From positions 163,841-227,840 of the forward strand of contig CAYJCR010000001.1 of NCBI GenBank assembly GCA_964368755.1: 64,000 nucleotides of DNA, given 5' to 3'. Below are positions 17,244-24,799 of this stretch, one piece after another. How positions within the stretch are numbered: the stretch's first letter is position 1; each line of letters starts with the position of its first letter. The notes under the pieces are model-generated. The model worked only from the letters and a program-made list of their open reading frames with translations. It had not been told where the DNA came from and did no database searches. Source of the stretch: CALVZT01 sp964368755. GTDB lineage: Bacteria; Bacillota; Clostridia; Christensenellales; UBA1242. The position numbers and the translations under genes are program-made.

Positions 17244-17896
17244 TGAATATTTTGGCAATAGATACTACAACCAAGACAATGATTGTTGGTATCAAGAAGT
17301 TTAATGTAGTACATAAGAACAGAGATGTTGATAGTATCAAGCATCTTGAGTATCTTATGCCTGAGATAGATCGTATGCTATCCGAAGCTGAGATGACAAT
17401 CGACAATATTGACATAGTTTCAGTAGTAGTTGGACCGGGGTCTTTCACAGGTATAAGGATAGGCGTTGCTACAGCGCTTGGGTTGTCAACGAGAAAGCAG
17501 TTCAAGACTATCCCAGTCAACTCGCTTGACCTTATTGCATATATTAATAACAAAAGGTCTAATACAAGAGAGAATGTCACTTGTATCATACCAAGTTCGT
17601 TGAATAAGTATTATGTAGCAGATTATTATGCAACTGATAGAATAGGTGATATTTATGTCAAGACTATTGACGAGATCAGAAATGATGAGCAGTTGAAGAA
17701 TAAGAAAGTTGTCTGCCTTGGTGACAATGCTTATGGTTACCAAGAGATAATGTATGATGCACAAGACCTTATTGATTATACAGAAAAGATGATTGTTAAC
17801 AACAATTATGCTCCTTTGACCCCATGTTATGTGTCTTTGTCTCAAGCAGAGAGAGAACTGCTTGCAAAGGAGGCTACTGTTGGATCCAAAGATTGA
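17243..17896 (+). CDS. tsaB: tRNA t6A biosynthesis protein TsaB
   Basis: A 217-residue member of the ASKHA fold that forms the TsaBDE complex with TsaD and TsaE. The N-terminal ILAIDTTTK phosphate-1 loop, the HLEYLMPEIDRML helix and the VVVGPGSFTGIRIGVATALGL signature are clear. The C-terminal half is more variable, as usual, and length is near normal (220-230). It is preceded by tsaE with a one-base overlap and followed by rimI, whose TTG start lies inside its last codons. Confidence 0.94.
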   Translation: MNILAIDTTTKTMIVGIKKFNVVHKNRDVDSIKHLEYLMPEIDRMLSEAEMTIDNIDIVSVVVGPGSFTGIRIGVATALGLSTRKQFKTIPVNSLDLIAYINNKRSNTRENVTCIIPSSLNKYYVADYYATDRIGDIYVKTIDEIRNDEQLKNKKVVCLGDNAYGYQEIMYDAQDLIDYTEKMIVNNNYAPLTPCYVSLSQAERELLAKEATVGSKD

Positions 17897-18326
17897 GATA
17901 CATAGATATGACCATAGATTTTTTAATAGAATATTCGAGATACACAAGGTGTGTTTTCCTGACGATGAAGTAACATCGATGGGGCTAATGGAAGAGATAC
18001 TTGCTCCGTCTAGGAGATACTTTGTTGCAACAATTGATGGCAAGGTAGTAGGGTATATCGGAGCGTGGAATACAAAATCTGATTATTCTATAATAACAGT
18101 TGCTGTTGACCCAGACAGTAGAGGTATGGGCATAGCAAAGCGAATGATAGAGGCTCTCAAAGATGATGCAAAGTCTAACGAGATATATGCGATATCTTTG
18201 GAAGTGAATGAAGATAATATTCCAGCAATGTGCTTATACAGGCAGGCAGGGTTCATAATAACTAACACAAGAAAAAATTATTACAAAGGTGGCAAATCTG
18301 CCCACATAATGTGGCTATATATGTAG
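17880..18326 (+). CDS. rimI: Ribosomal-protein alanine N-acetyltransferase RimI
   Basis: A 148-residue GNAT acetyltransferase related to RimI, which acetylates the N-terminus of ribosomal protein S18. Motif A is VAVDPDSRGMGIAKRMIEAL, with the R-x-x-G-x-A acetyl-CoA loop; ISLEVNEDNIPAMCLYRQAGF is motif B. The start is the TTG at 17880 because a perfect AAAGGAGG lies 6 nt upstream and the alignment to the family begins there. It overlaps tsaB by 17 bases. The order tsaE-tsaB-rimI is the conserved bacterial arrangement. Confidence 0.92.
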   Translation: MDPKIEIHRYDHRFFNRIFEIHKVCFPDDEVTSMGLMEEILAPSRRYFVATIDGKVVGYIGAWNTKSDYSIITVAVDPDSRGMGIAKRMIEALKDDAKSNEIYAISLEVNEDNIPAMCLYRQAGFIITNTRKNYYKGGKSAHIMWLYM

Positions 18327-18335
18327 GAGTTGTGT

Positions 18336-19040
18336 TTGTTCGATTATGAAGGTGAATGCGTAGATTATGAAGTATTGGGTGAAGGCGAGACACTAGTCTT
18401 CTTACATGGTTGGGGCGGGGATAAATACAGCCTTAGGACAATATATGATAATCTGGCAAGTAGATATAGAATAGTGACATTGACTTTTCCAAAAGAACTT
18501 ACGAGTCCTTGGACAGTATCAAAATATGCAGATATGGTGACAAAATTGGTTGGCAATCTTGAGATAAATAAGTATACTGTTATTGGACATTCATTCGGAG
18601 GTAGAGTTGCATTAGAATTGGGCAACTTGGCAGAGAAGATAGTTCTTATAGATAGTGCAGGTATAAAACCAAGACTAAGTATAAGAAGGAAGATAAATAT
18701 TCTTCGGTACAAACTGAAGAAAAGCCTTGCAAGATGTGGGTTGATTAGTCCTCATAGACTTGCACATTACGGAAGCGAAGAGTATAAGACTCTCAGTCAA
18801 GTGATGAAACAGACATTTGTTAATATAGTCAATTATGACCAGAAGCATCTGCTATCATCGATACAATCTCCGACATTGATTGTATGGGGAGACAAAGATG
18901 CCGATACCCCATTGTATATGGCAAAGATTTTGAACAAAAGATTACCTCATTCAGAATTAGTAGTACTGAATGGCAATCACTTTGTGTACCTAGACAAAGC
19001 TGATGATATAACAAGACTTATAGACGATTTTGTATATTAG
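18336..19040 (+). CDS. Alpha/beta hydrolase
   Basis: A 234-residue alpha/beta-hydrolase-fold protein. The oxyanion loop HGWGG, the nucleophile elbow GHSFGG (Ser) and the late histidine in NGNHFVYL are visible; Asp in WGDKDADTP is the likely acid. It is a small cytoplasmic enzyme without signal peptide. The TTG at 18336 is preferred to the TTG at 18330 because TAGGAG (18324-18329) is then at 6-nt spacing. It lies ten bases after rimI and seven bases before murF, so it belongs to this operon. Substrate unknown. Confidence 0.87.
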   Translation: MFDYEGECVDYEVLGEGETLVFLHGWGGDKYSLRTIYDNLASRYRIVTLTFPKELTSPWTVSKYADMVTKLVGNLEINKYTVIGHSFGGRVALELGNLAEKIVLIDSAGIKPRLSIRRKINILRYKLKKSLARCGLISPHRLAHYGSEEYKTLSQVMKQTFVNIVNYDQKHLLSSIQSPTLIVWGDKDADTPLYMAKILNKRLPHSELVVLNGNHFVYLDKADDITRLIDDFVY

Positions 19041-19047
19041 GAGAATT

Positions 19048-20679
19048 ATGGATTTCTTTTCACCAACAAATATTCATATGTACATAGCCATTGGACTATC
19101 TCTTGTCAATGGTGCTTTGTTGTGCGTGGCGGGGTATAAGTTCTTCCAGATTATACAGCTCTCTGGATATAAAATCAAAGGTTACTTCACGTGGCTCAAA
19201 GATACCAAAGCCAACTATGTCAACCGTATAATAATGCTATGTTTTCTTAGCGTATGTGGAAGCTTAGTTGTTAATTGCTTGTTCGATGTATATAGTCCAT
19301 TATCCTTGTATTCTTATATCGGATTGATATTCTATTTCTATTTTACAATTGTGTTCTGTGTCAATTTGTATTCAGCACCGAAGAAAGTGCCTTTGAAGAA
19401 TACTCGCAGAATGACAAGGCTTAACATTGCTGCATTTGTTTTTATCAGTCTTATCTCATTTGTATTCATTGTACTTTCTAGCAAGTTCTTGCATATGTTT
19501 AGATTCGGAGCAGTATGCTTGACGCCATTGTTATTGCCAGTCATTATACCTTGTGTTCACTGGATAATGGTGCCAATAGAAGAGCTTATTAAGAAGACGT
19601 TTGTGACAAAGGCTAAGAAAAGACTTAGTACTATGCCAAATCTTATCAAGATAGGTATCACAGGTAGTTTTGGTAAGACTAGTACCAAATATATCCTCAA
19701 TACAATATTGAGAGAGAAATATAGTGTATGCATGAGTCCACATAGTTTCAATACAACAACTGGATTATGTAAGGTTGTCAATGATTATCTCAAAGATGAC
19801 AACGAAGTACTTATTGCTGAGATGGGTGCAAGGAACAAGGGTGATATCTCAAAGATATGCAATATCATACAACCTAAGTACGCTATTATCACAGGGGTAG
19901 GGACTCAACACTTACATACATTCAAGACAGTTGAGAATATTGCTAATACGAAGTTCGAGCTTATTGATAGTTTGCCAAAAGACGGTGTCGCAGTATTCAA
20001 TGGTGATAATGAGATAGCTGTCAAGATGTATGATAGATGCTCTGTGCAAGAGAAATATCTTGTCGGAACCAAAGACTCTTTGGTCAAGGCAACACGTGTA
20101 CGAGTTGATAATAATGGCACACACTTTTCTTTGCAAATAGGTGAAGATATTATCAATTGCAATACCAAACTTATGGGTAGGCACAATGTTGAGAATATAT
20201 CACTTTGTGTGCAACTAGCTAAGGTGCTTGGACTCACTCTAGATCAGATAAAGAAAGGTATAGAAAAACTTGAACCTGTAGCTCACAGACTAGAACTTAT
20301 CGAGAATGATAACGGAGTATTGGTACTGGATGACTCATACAATGCGAGTGTTGAAGGAAGTACCGTAGCACTTGAAGTCTTAGCCAAACTCGGAAACAAG
20401 AAGATAGTTGTTACCCCAGGACTAGTAGAGTTGGGTACGATAGAGAAGGAAGAGAACTTCAACTTTGGTGTCAAACTCGCAGGGGTTGCTGATTATGTCA
20501 TCATAGTCAACAAAGTCAATAGCAAGAGTTTGCGTGATGGATTGCTTAGCAAAGAGTATCCAGAAGATAGGATTATTCTTGTAGATACCTTAGAGCAAGC
20601 CAAAGATAAGTTCAGCACTCTCATTAGTAGTGGAGACGTGATACTACTTGAGAATGATCTTCCTGATAATTACATCTAG
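19048..20679 (+). CDS. murF: Membrane-anchored MurF-like ligase
   Basis: A 543-residue Mur ligase. About 170 residues at the N-terminus form four or so membrane helices. Then follow the ATP loop GITGSFGKTSTK, the NTTTGLCKVVN stretch, the AEMGARNKGDI motif typical of MurF, and the C-terminal domain with DDSYNAS. MurF adds D-Ala-D-Ala to the UDP-MurNAc-tripeptide. Membrane-tethered MurF forms occur in Clostridia. The ATG at 19048 follows TAGGAGAATT. ddl, which makes its D-Ala-D-Ala substrate, is next but behind a terminator. Confidence 0.9.
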   Translation: MDFFSPTNIHMYIAIGLSLVNGALLCVAGYKFFQIIQLSGYKIKGYFTWLKDTKANYVNRIIMLCFLSVCGSLVVNCLFDVYSPLSLYSYIGLIFYFYFTIVFCVNLYSAPKKVPLKNTRRMTRLNIAAFVFISLISFVFIVLSSKFLHMFRFGAVCLTPLLLPVIIPCVHWIMVPIEELIKKTFVTKAKKRLSTMPNLIKIGITGSFGKTSTKYILNTILREKYSVCMSPHSFNTTTGLCKVVNDYLKDDNEVLIAEMGARNKGDISKICNIIQPKYAIITGVGTQHLHTFKTVENIANTKFELIDSLPKDGVAVFNGDNEIAVKMYDRCSVQEKYLVGTKDSLVKATRVRVDNNGTHFSLQIGEDIINCNTKLMGRHNVENISLCVQLAKVLGLTLDQIKKGIEKLEPVAHRLELIENDNGVLVLDDSYNASVEGSTVALEVLAKLGNKKIVVTPGLVELGTIEKEENFNFGVKLAGVADYVIIVNKVNSKSLRDGLLSKEYPEDRIILVDTLEQAKDKFSTLISSGDVILLENDLPDNYI

Positions 20680-20700
20680 ATAGATAATATATCATATATA

Positions 20701-20728
20701 CAACAGCAGAACATTGCTGTTGTTTTTT
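20701..20728 (+). terminator. Terminator between murF and ddl
   Basis: CAACAGCA and TGCTGTTG form a perfect 8-bp stem with a 6-nt loop, followed by T7. Confidence 0.9.
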
Positions 20729-20767
20729 TCATATCATACTATTAAGAAAAAATACTGGAGTTTGTGT

Positions 20768-21856
20768 ATGAAAAATGTCGCAATAATATTTGGTGGAGTA
20801 AGTCAAGAACATGATGTGTCTATTATTACTGCAAAACAAGTATATGAATCAATAGATAGATCGAAGTATAATATATTACTTATATACATAGACCGTAACA
20901 ATGTCTGGCATTATGCTGAGAAGTTTGATATCAAAGATTTTGTCTACAAGTCGGACAGACTTCAAGTAGTAAGTTTAGTTAGTGGCGATAAGACTTTGTA
21001 TAGAAAAAAAGGTAAGACATTCAAACCTTACAAAAGTATAGATATTGCTTTGCTTGCCACCCACGGTGGTATGGGAGAAGATGGTGCATTGCAAGCTGTA
21101 CTTGATGGGAGCGGTATCGTATATTGTTCTTCTGGGAGATTATCTAGTGCTATCACTATGGATAAGATTGTAATGAAAGCATTGTTCACTACAAATAACA
21201 TTCCGACTGCAAGATATATAAGTATCAATAAGAAGACAGCAACTGCCATGGTAGACAAAATGATACAAAACACTATTGATTATCCTGTTATTGTCAAACC
21301 GTCGGGTTTGGGTAGTAGCATAGGTATATCGGTTTGTAAGACAGACAAAGACCTCGACAAAGCTCTTAACCTTGCATATGCGTATGATCAAAGAGTTTTG
21401 ATCGAGCAGTATATCGATGGGGCTAGAGAAGTTAATATGGCTGTTATTGGGGATCAAGATACTGCCGAATTGTCGCAGACAGAACAGCCGATAGGACTAC
21501 AACAAATATTGACTTTTGAAGATAAGTATATTAGTAATAAAAAATCAAAAGGTTCTCAAAAAAGAAAAATGCCTGCAGACATATCTTCTTCAGAGAAGCA
21601 ACAAATAGAAAATATCAGTAGGCAGTTGTTCGAGATATTTGGACTAAGTGGAGTCGTAAGAATCGACTTCTTATTGTCCAAAGATGGAACGGTACTAGTC
21701 AATGAGATTAACAGCCTCCCAGGGTCCCTTGCATTCTATCTATTCAAGTGGAGTTTTAGGAAGCATATTGACAAACTCATTGCAATAGCAGAGAAGAGTT
21801 CGGTGTGTAACAAAGTAATATACAAGTCCAAGATATTGGACAATTACATTAACTAA
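20768..21856 (+). CDS. ddl: D-alanine--D-alanine ligase
   Basis: A 362-residue ATP-grasp enzyme making D-Ala-D-Ala for peptidoglycan. The N-terminal IIFGGVSQEHDVSIITA, the central VKPSGLGSSIGI loop, EQYIDGAREVNMAVIG and the C-terminal RIDFLLSKDGTVLVNEINSLPG with metal ligands are all present. The omega-loop region (EDKYISNKKSKGSQKRKMPADIS region) is typical of Ddl but Lys-rich. The ATG at 20768 follows CTGGAG and is where homology starts. The stop overlaps the convergent HTH gene by eight bases. Confidence 0.94.
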   Translation: MKNVAIIFGGVSQEHDVSIITAKQVYESIDRSKYNILLIYIDRNNVWHYAEKFDIKDFVYKSDRLQVVSLVSGDKTLYRKKGKTFKPYKSIDIALLATHGGMGEDGALQAVLDGSGIVYCSSGRLSSAITMDKIVMKALFTTNNIPTARYISINKKTATAMVDKMIQNTIDYPVIVKPSGLGSSIGISVCKTDKDLDKALNLAYAYDQRVLIEQYIDGAREVNMAVIGDQDTAELSQTEQPIGLQQILTFEDKYISNKKSKGSQKRKMPADISSSEKQQIENISRQLFEIFGLSGVVRIDFLLSKDGTVLVNEINSLPGSLAFYLFKWSFRKHIDKLIAIAEKSSVCNKVIYKSKILDNYIN

Positions 21857-22151
21857 GTTTGTTGAGTATGTTATGAGCGACTTGTTCTTGGGACTTCGAT
21901 AGAGTATTGTATAGATACTCTTTTTCTTGTTCAGAGAATACTAGTGAGGAGATACAAAAGGACTTGTCTATACCTATGCCACCATTCCTACCAGTGTATG
22001 TCATAGTGGGTATGCCAGCACTTTCTAACTCATTGAGATATCTGTATATTGTTCTCTGACAGACTTCAAACTTGCGTGCCAAAACCGATGCCCTTACGAC
22101 ATTGTTCCTTAATAGCTCTATTAGTATTCCCATAGCAAGATATGTTTTCAT
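21849..22151 (-). CDS. Stand-alone HTH_11 (YafY-type) DNA-binding protein, SOS-controlled
   Basis: A 100-residue protein. The first 60 residues are an HTH_11/DeoR-like winged helix as in YafY and other WYL-domain regulators (LARKFEVCQRTIYRYLNELESAGIP, then a TGRNGGIGI wing). The ligand-binding WYL domain that normally follows is absent; only a short helical tail remains. The ATG at 22151 is chosen because the longer frame would start inside the LexA box. No ribosome site exists; TATAAT ends 6 nt upstream, so the mRNA should be leaderless. LexA control implies induction by DNA damage. Confidence 0.82.
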   Translation of the reverse strand: MKTYLAMGILIELLRNNVVRASVLARKFEVCQRTIYRYLNELESAGIPTMTYTGRNGGIGIDKSFCISSLVFSEQEKEYLYNTLSKSQEQVAHNILNKLS

Positions 22152-22157
22152 ACTTGC

Positions 22158-22197
22158 ATTATATATCAAACATTTGCGTTTGTCAAACATATGTTCG
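22158..22197 (-). promoter_or_regulatory. Promoter with perfect LexA (SOS) box
   Basis: On the minus strand CGAACATATGTTTG (22197-22184) is a perfect match to CGAACRNRYGTTYG and overlaps TTGACA (22186-22181). A 17-nt spacer leads to TATAAT (22163-22158). ATG follows 6 nt later. The plan is identical to that of dinB. Confidence 0.9.
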
Positions 22198-22202
22198 ATA
22201 CA

Positions 22203-23339
22203 TTATTTTATCAAAAACACAAATATATCTCTTTGTCCAAAATTGGTTTCATAGTCATTCATATTCGCTTTGGTACTTACTACAATAATTTTTTTGTTAA
22301 CGGAGAAGTAACAATCCCCAATTTCGTTGCCATTGATGACTGTACTGCCGGTTGCAAGATTGCCTGCATAAGTCCAGTATATATTATTTGTATGGTCAAT
22401 AAGAAGTTTGGCATTACTTGGGAGACTTGAGTTTTGAGAGATTAGATCTCCATGTCGACATAGATTCCATTGAATGGGCTCTATACTGTTACATATGAGT
22501 ATGCTGTATCCAATGTCAGAGACCAAGATATCAACTTTGGTAATATCTTCACATACATCGGCATAGGTGAAGATAATGTTATGTGTATAATCAAGTTTGG
22601 TGACAATGATGTATTCATCGACTTTGGCTGACAAAAAATAGCAATCTTCGAATAGTTGCGTTGATACGAATTCGGCTTGTTCGAACGTGATAACTATTGT
22701 ATCGCTTTGTGTATCATATATAACGATATTGTCTTGGCTTTGTAAGATTAGACTGCTATTGACAACAGCTGTGACTTTGTCGAAGTCAACTTCAAGACTC
22801 CTGGTACTTGTGCTAGATACAAGAGAGTTTGTTATACTATCTACTTCAACTAAGTTATCGTACATACTTATCAGTTGAGAAGCTGTTGTATCATGAAGAT
22901 AGGTGATATAGTCCTGCGTTATATGATACAACTTGTACGAGGTGTTGAATATTATCGCATAAATACTTTGGTTGATGACAATAGAGTCTATTACTTTGCC
23001 GTCGGCGATTTTTTTGTTATCAATGAGATTGCATTGACTGTCGATTGTCAATAGGCTTATGTAAGATTCTGTGGGGCTATCTGTCTGACATAGAATGATA
23101 ATACTATCTTCAAGTTCTACAACTGATAGCATTGTGTCGTCGTATTCTGTGAGATAATTGTTCGCAAGTATAACATTCTGATTGTCAATCTTGTATGGAA
23201 GATAATGCTGTAACTCATCTTCCGCAACAGCATAGTCCTCTGTCGGATGATTATAATTGAGCGAAGAGAGCAGTACGATGACTGCAAGTAGTATCAATCC
23301 GAATGTTATCCTAAGCAGATTGAATAAGTTTTTGTTCAT
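22203..23339 (-). CDS. Membrane-anchored extracytoplasmic protein, beta-propeller-like, unknown
   Basis: A 378-residue protein I do not recognise. One N-terminal membrane segment (about 9-27, RITFGLILLAVIVLLSSL) is followed by about 350 residues rich in short beta strands with repeating hydrophobic-turn patterns (for example MLSVVELEDSIIILCQ, SIYAIIFNTSYKLYHI), consistent with a beta-propeller outside the membrane. It has no recognisable catalytic motif. AGGAGGC lies about 9 nt before the ATG, but it forms part of a hairpin that also looks like the murG terminator, so expression may be limited or conditional. Confidence 0.72.
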   Translation of the reverse strand: MNKNLFNLLRITFGLILLAVIVLLSSLNYNHPTEDYAVAEDELQHYLPYKIDNQNVILANNYLTEYDDTMLSVVELEDSIIILCQTDSPTESYISLLTIDSQCNLIDNKKIADGKVIDSIVINQSIYAIIFNTSYKLYHITQDYITYLHDTTASQLISMYDNLVEVDSITNSLVSSTSTRSLEVDFDKVTAVVNSSLILQSQDNIVIYDTQSDTIVITFEQAEFVSTQLFEDCYFLSAKVDEYIIVTKLDYTHNIIFTYADVCEDITKVDILVSDIGYSILICNSIEPIQWNLCRHGDLISQNSSLPSNAKLLIDHTNNIYWTYAGNLATGSTVINGNEIGDCYFSVNKKIIVVSTKANMNDYETNFGQRDIFVFLIK

Positions 23340-23341
23340 AT

Positions 23342-23406
23342 AAAAAAGCCTCCTATCAAGATTGTTACAATGTTATCACATTGCAATCAGTCATATATGA
23401 TAGGAG
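23342..23406 (-). terminator. Hairpin serving as murG terminator and masking the next ribosome site
   Basis: CTCCTATCA (23350-23358) and TGATAGGAG (23398-23406) form a perfect 9-bp stem; an inner hairpin uses GATTG/CAATC and AATGT/ACATT. On the minus strand it is followed by T6, as for an intrinsic terminator, 64 nt after the murG stop. The 3' arm contains the AGGAGG of the following gene. Confidence 0.7.
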
Positions 23407-23469
23407 ACAAAAGTAGTTAGATTATACTGTAATAGTTCAAAAAACCATACAATAGGATTCATAATAGTT

Positions 23470-24516
23470 TTATAAACAGTATTTGTCTATAATATTGCAA
23501 ATTTTTTGATTGCTATCTAAGTTGGCACTATTTGACATATTGCCTATATACTCATTTTGGCGTGATAGTAATTGCTTGATTTTGTCGAGAAGTATGTCTA
23601 TGGTCATTGCTTCTTGATATAGCACCATTGCATAGCCTTTCTTTTGGAACAACTCAGCGTTCTGAACTTGATCGCCTCGTGAGGACTTCTTTGGCAAAGG
23701 TATGAGTAGCATTGGTTTTTTGATTGCCAACAATTCATTTATTACATTGGAGCCAGCTCTACTTACAACTATGTCTGATATCGCAAGCAAGTTCTCTAAT
23801 GTATTGGTGTATTCGACTTTGTAGTAACTTTTGGCAGTTATATTGGGTGACTTATTCTTACCTGTTATGTGGATAATATTGTAGTACCTTGTAAGGACTT
23901 TGATATTGCTCTCGATAAGATTGTTGATAGCTTGAGCTCCTGTTGAGCCACCGATGAATAGGATTGTCTTTTTTGTTCTATCTAGTTTTGTAGTCTTGTA
24001 TCCCAATTCTTTGCTGCCTTGAAGCAGAGCTTTGCGTATAGGTGGACCAGTGAAAACACACTTATTATGTCCTTTGGCCGTTTCTTCAAAACTTGTGCAC
24101 ATACAATTGCATTTGCGATAAATTATCTTATTGGCTAGCCCCATACTGAGATCTGATTCGTGACTGATGATTGGTAATCCTAACTTTGCACTAGCAAGCA
24201 CAACGGGTATGGAGACATAGCCACCTTTTGAGAATATTACATTTGGTTTAATCTCTTTAAGTATAGCAAGGGCTTGCTTCTTCGCTTTGTGTAGTACAAA
24301 AGGAATTGCCAAGTTTTTGGCAGTAATTTTGCGTATAAACTTGACACTAGGAATGGTGTGGAAGGTGACAAAGTCGTAGCCTTGCATTATCTCTTTTTCT
24401 ATACCATCACTACCAATGTAATGTATCTTATACTTATCTTTGAGATAATCAAATAGTGCGATATGTGGTGTAACATGACCACCAGTCCCACCACCAGTTA
24501 ATACAATTGTCTTCAT
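23470..24516 (-). CDS. murG: UDP-N-acetylglucosamine transferase MurG
   Basis: A 348-residue peripheral membrane glycosyltransferase that adds GlcNAc to lipid I to make lipid II. The N-terminal LTGGGTGGHVTPHIAL loop, the SHESDLSMGLANK stretch, GGSTGAQAIN at the domain junction and the C-terminal donor site SRAGSNVINELLAIKKPMLLIPLP are all typical. GTAGGAGGAATAG precedes the ATG. It stands alone, away from a dcw cluster, with a promoter region shared with the divergent topoisomerase genes. Confidence 0.95.
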   Translation of the reverse strand: MKTIVLTGGGTGGHVTPHIALFDYLKDKYKIHYIGSDGIEKEIMQGYDFVTFHTIPSVKFIRKITAKNLAIPFVLHKAKKQALAILKEIKPNVIFSKGGYVSIPVVLASAKLGLPIISHESDLSMGLANKIIYRKCNCMCTSFEETAKGHNKCVFTGPPIRKALLQGSKELGYKTTKLDRTKKTILFIGGSTGAQAINNLIESNIKVLTRYYNIIHITGKNKSPNITAKSYYKVEYTNTLENLLAISDIVVSRAGSNVINELLAIKKPMLLIPLPKKSSRGDQVQNAELFQKKGYAMVLYQEAMTIDILLDKIKQLLSRQNEYIGNMSNSANLDSNQKICNIIDKYCL

Positions 24517-24799
24517 CTATTCCTCCTACAATTGTAGTATATGAAAGTATATTGTCAATTATTATCTCGTGACTTGTATTTGTCTATGTATGTAATATAA
24601 TAATAATGCAACAATTGTGAATATATATTCTCCATTGTGTATAATTATACATACAATGTTCGTGATATTGCAATTTAGATAACAAAATAATTATTTTTAT
24701 ACATATTTGTTAGACTTTAATAACTCAGTATTGTATAATAATAACGTTAATATTTTTGGTAAAGATACAGTTGATTCTTTAACCTTATCGGAGGATGTA

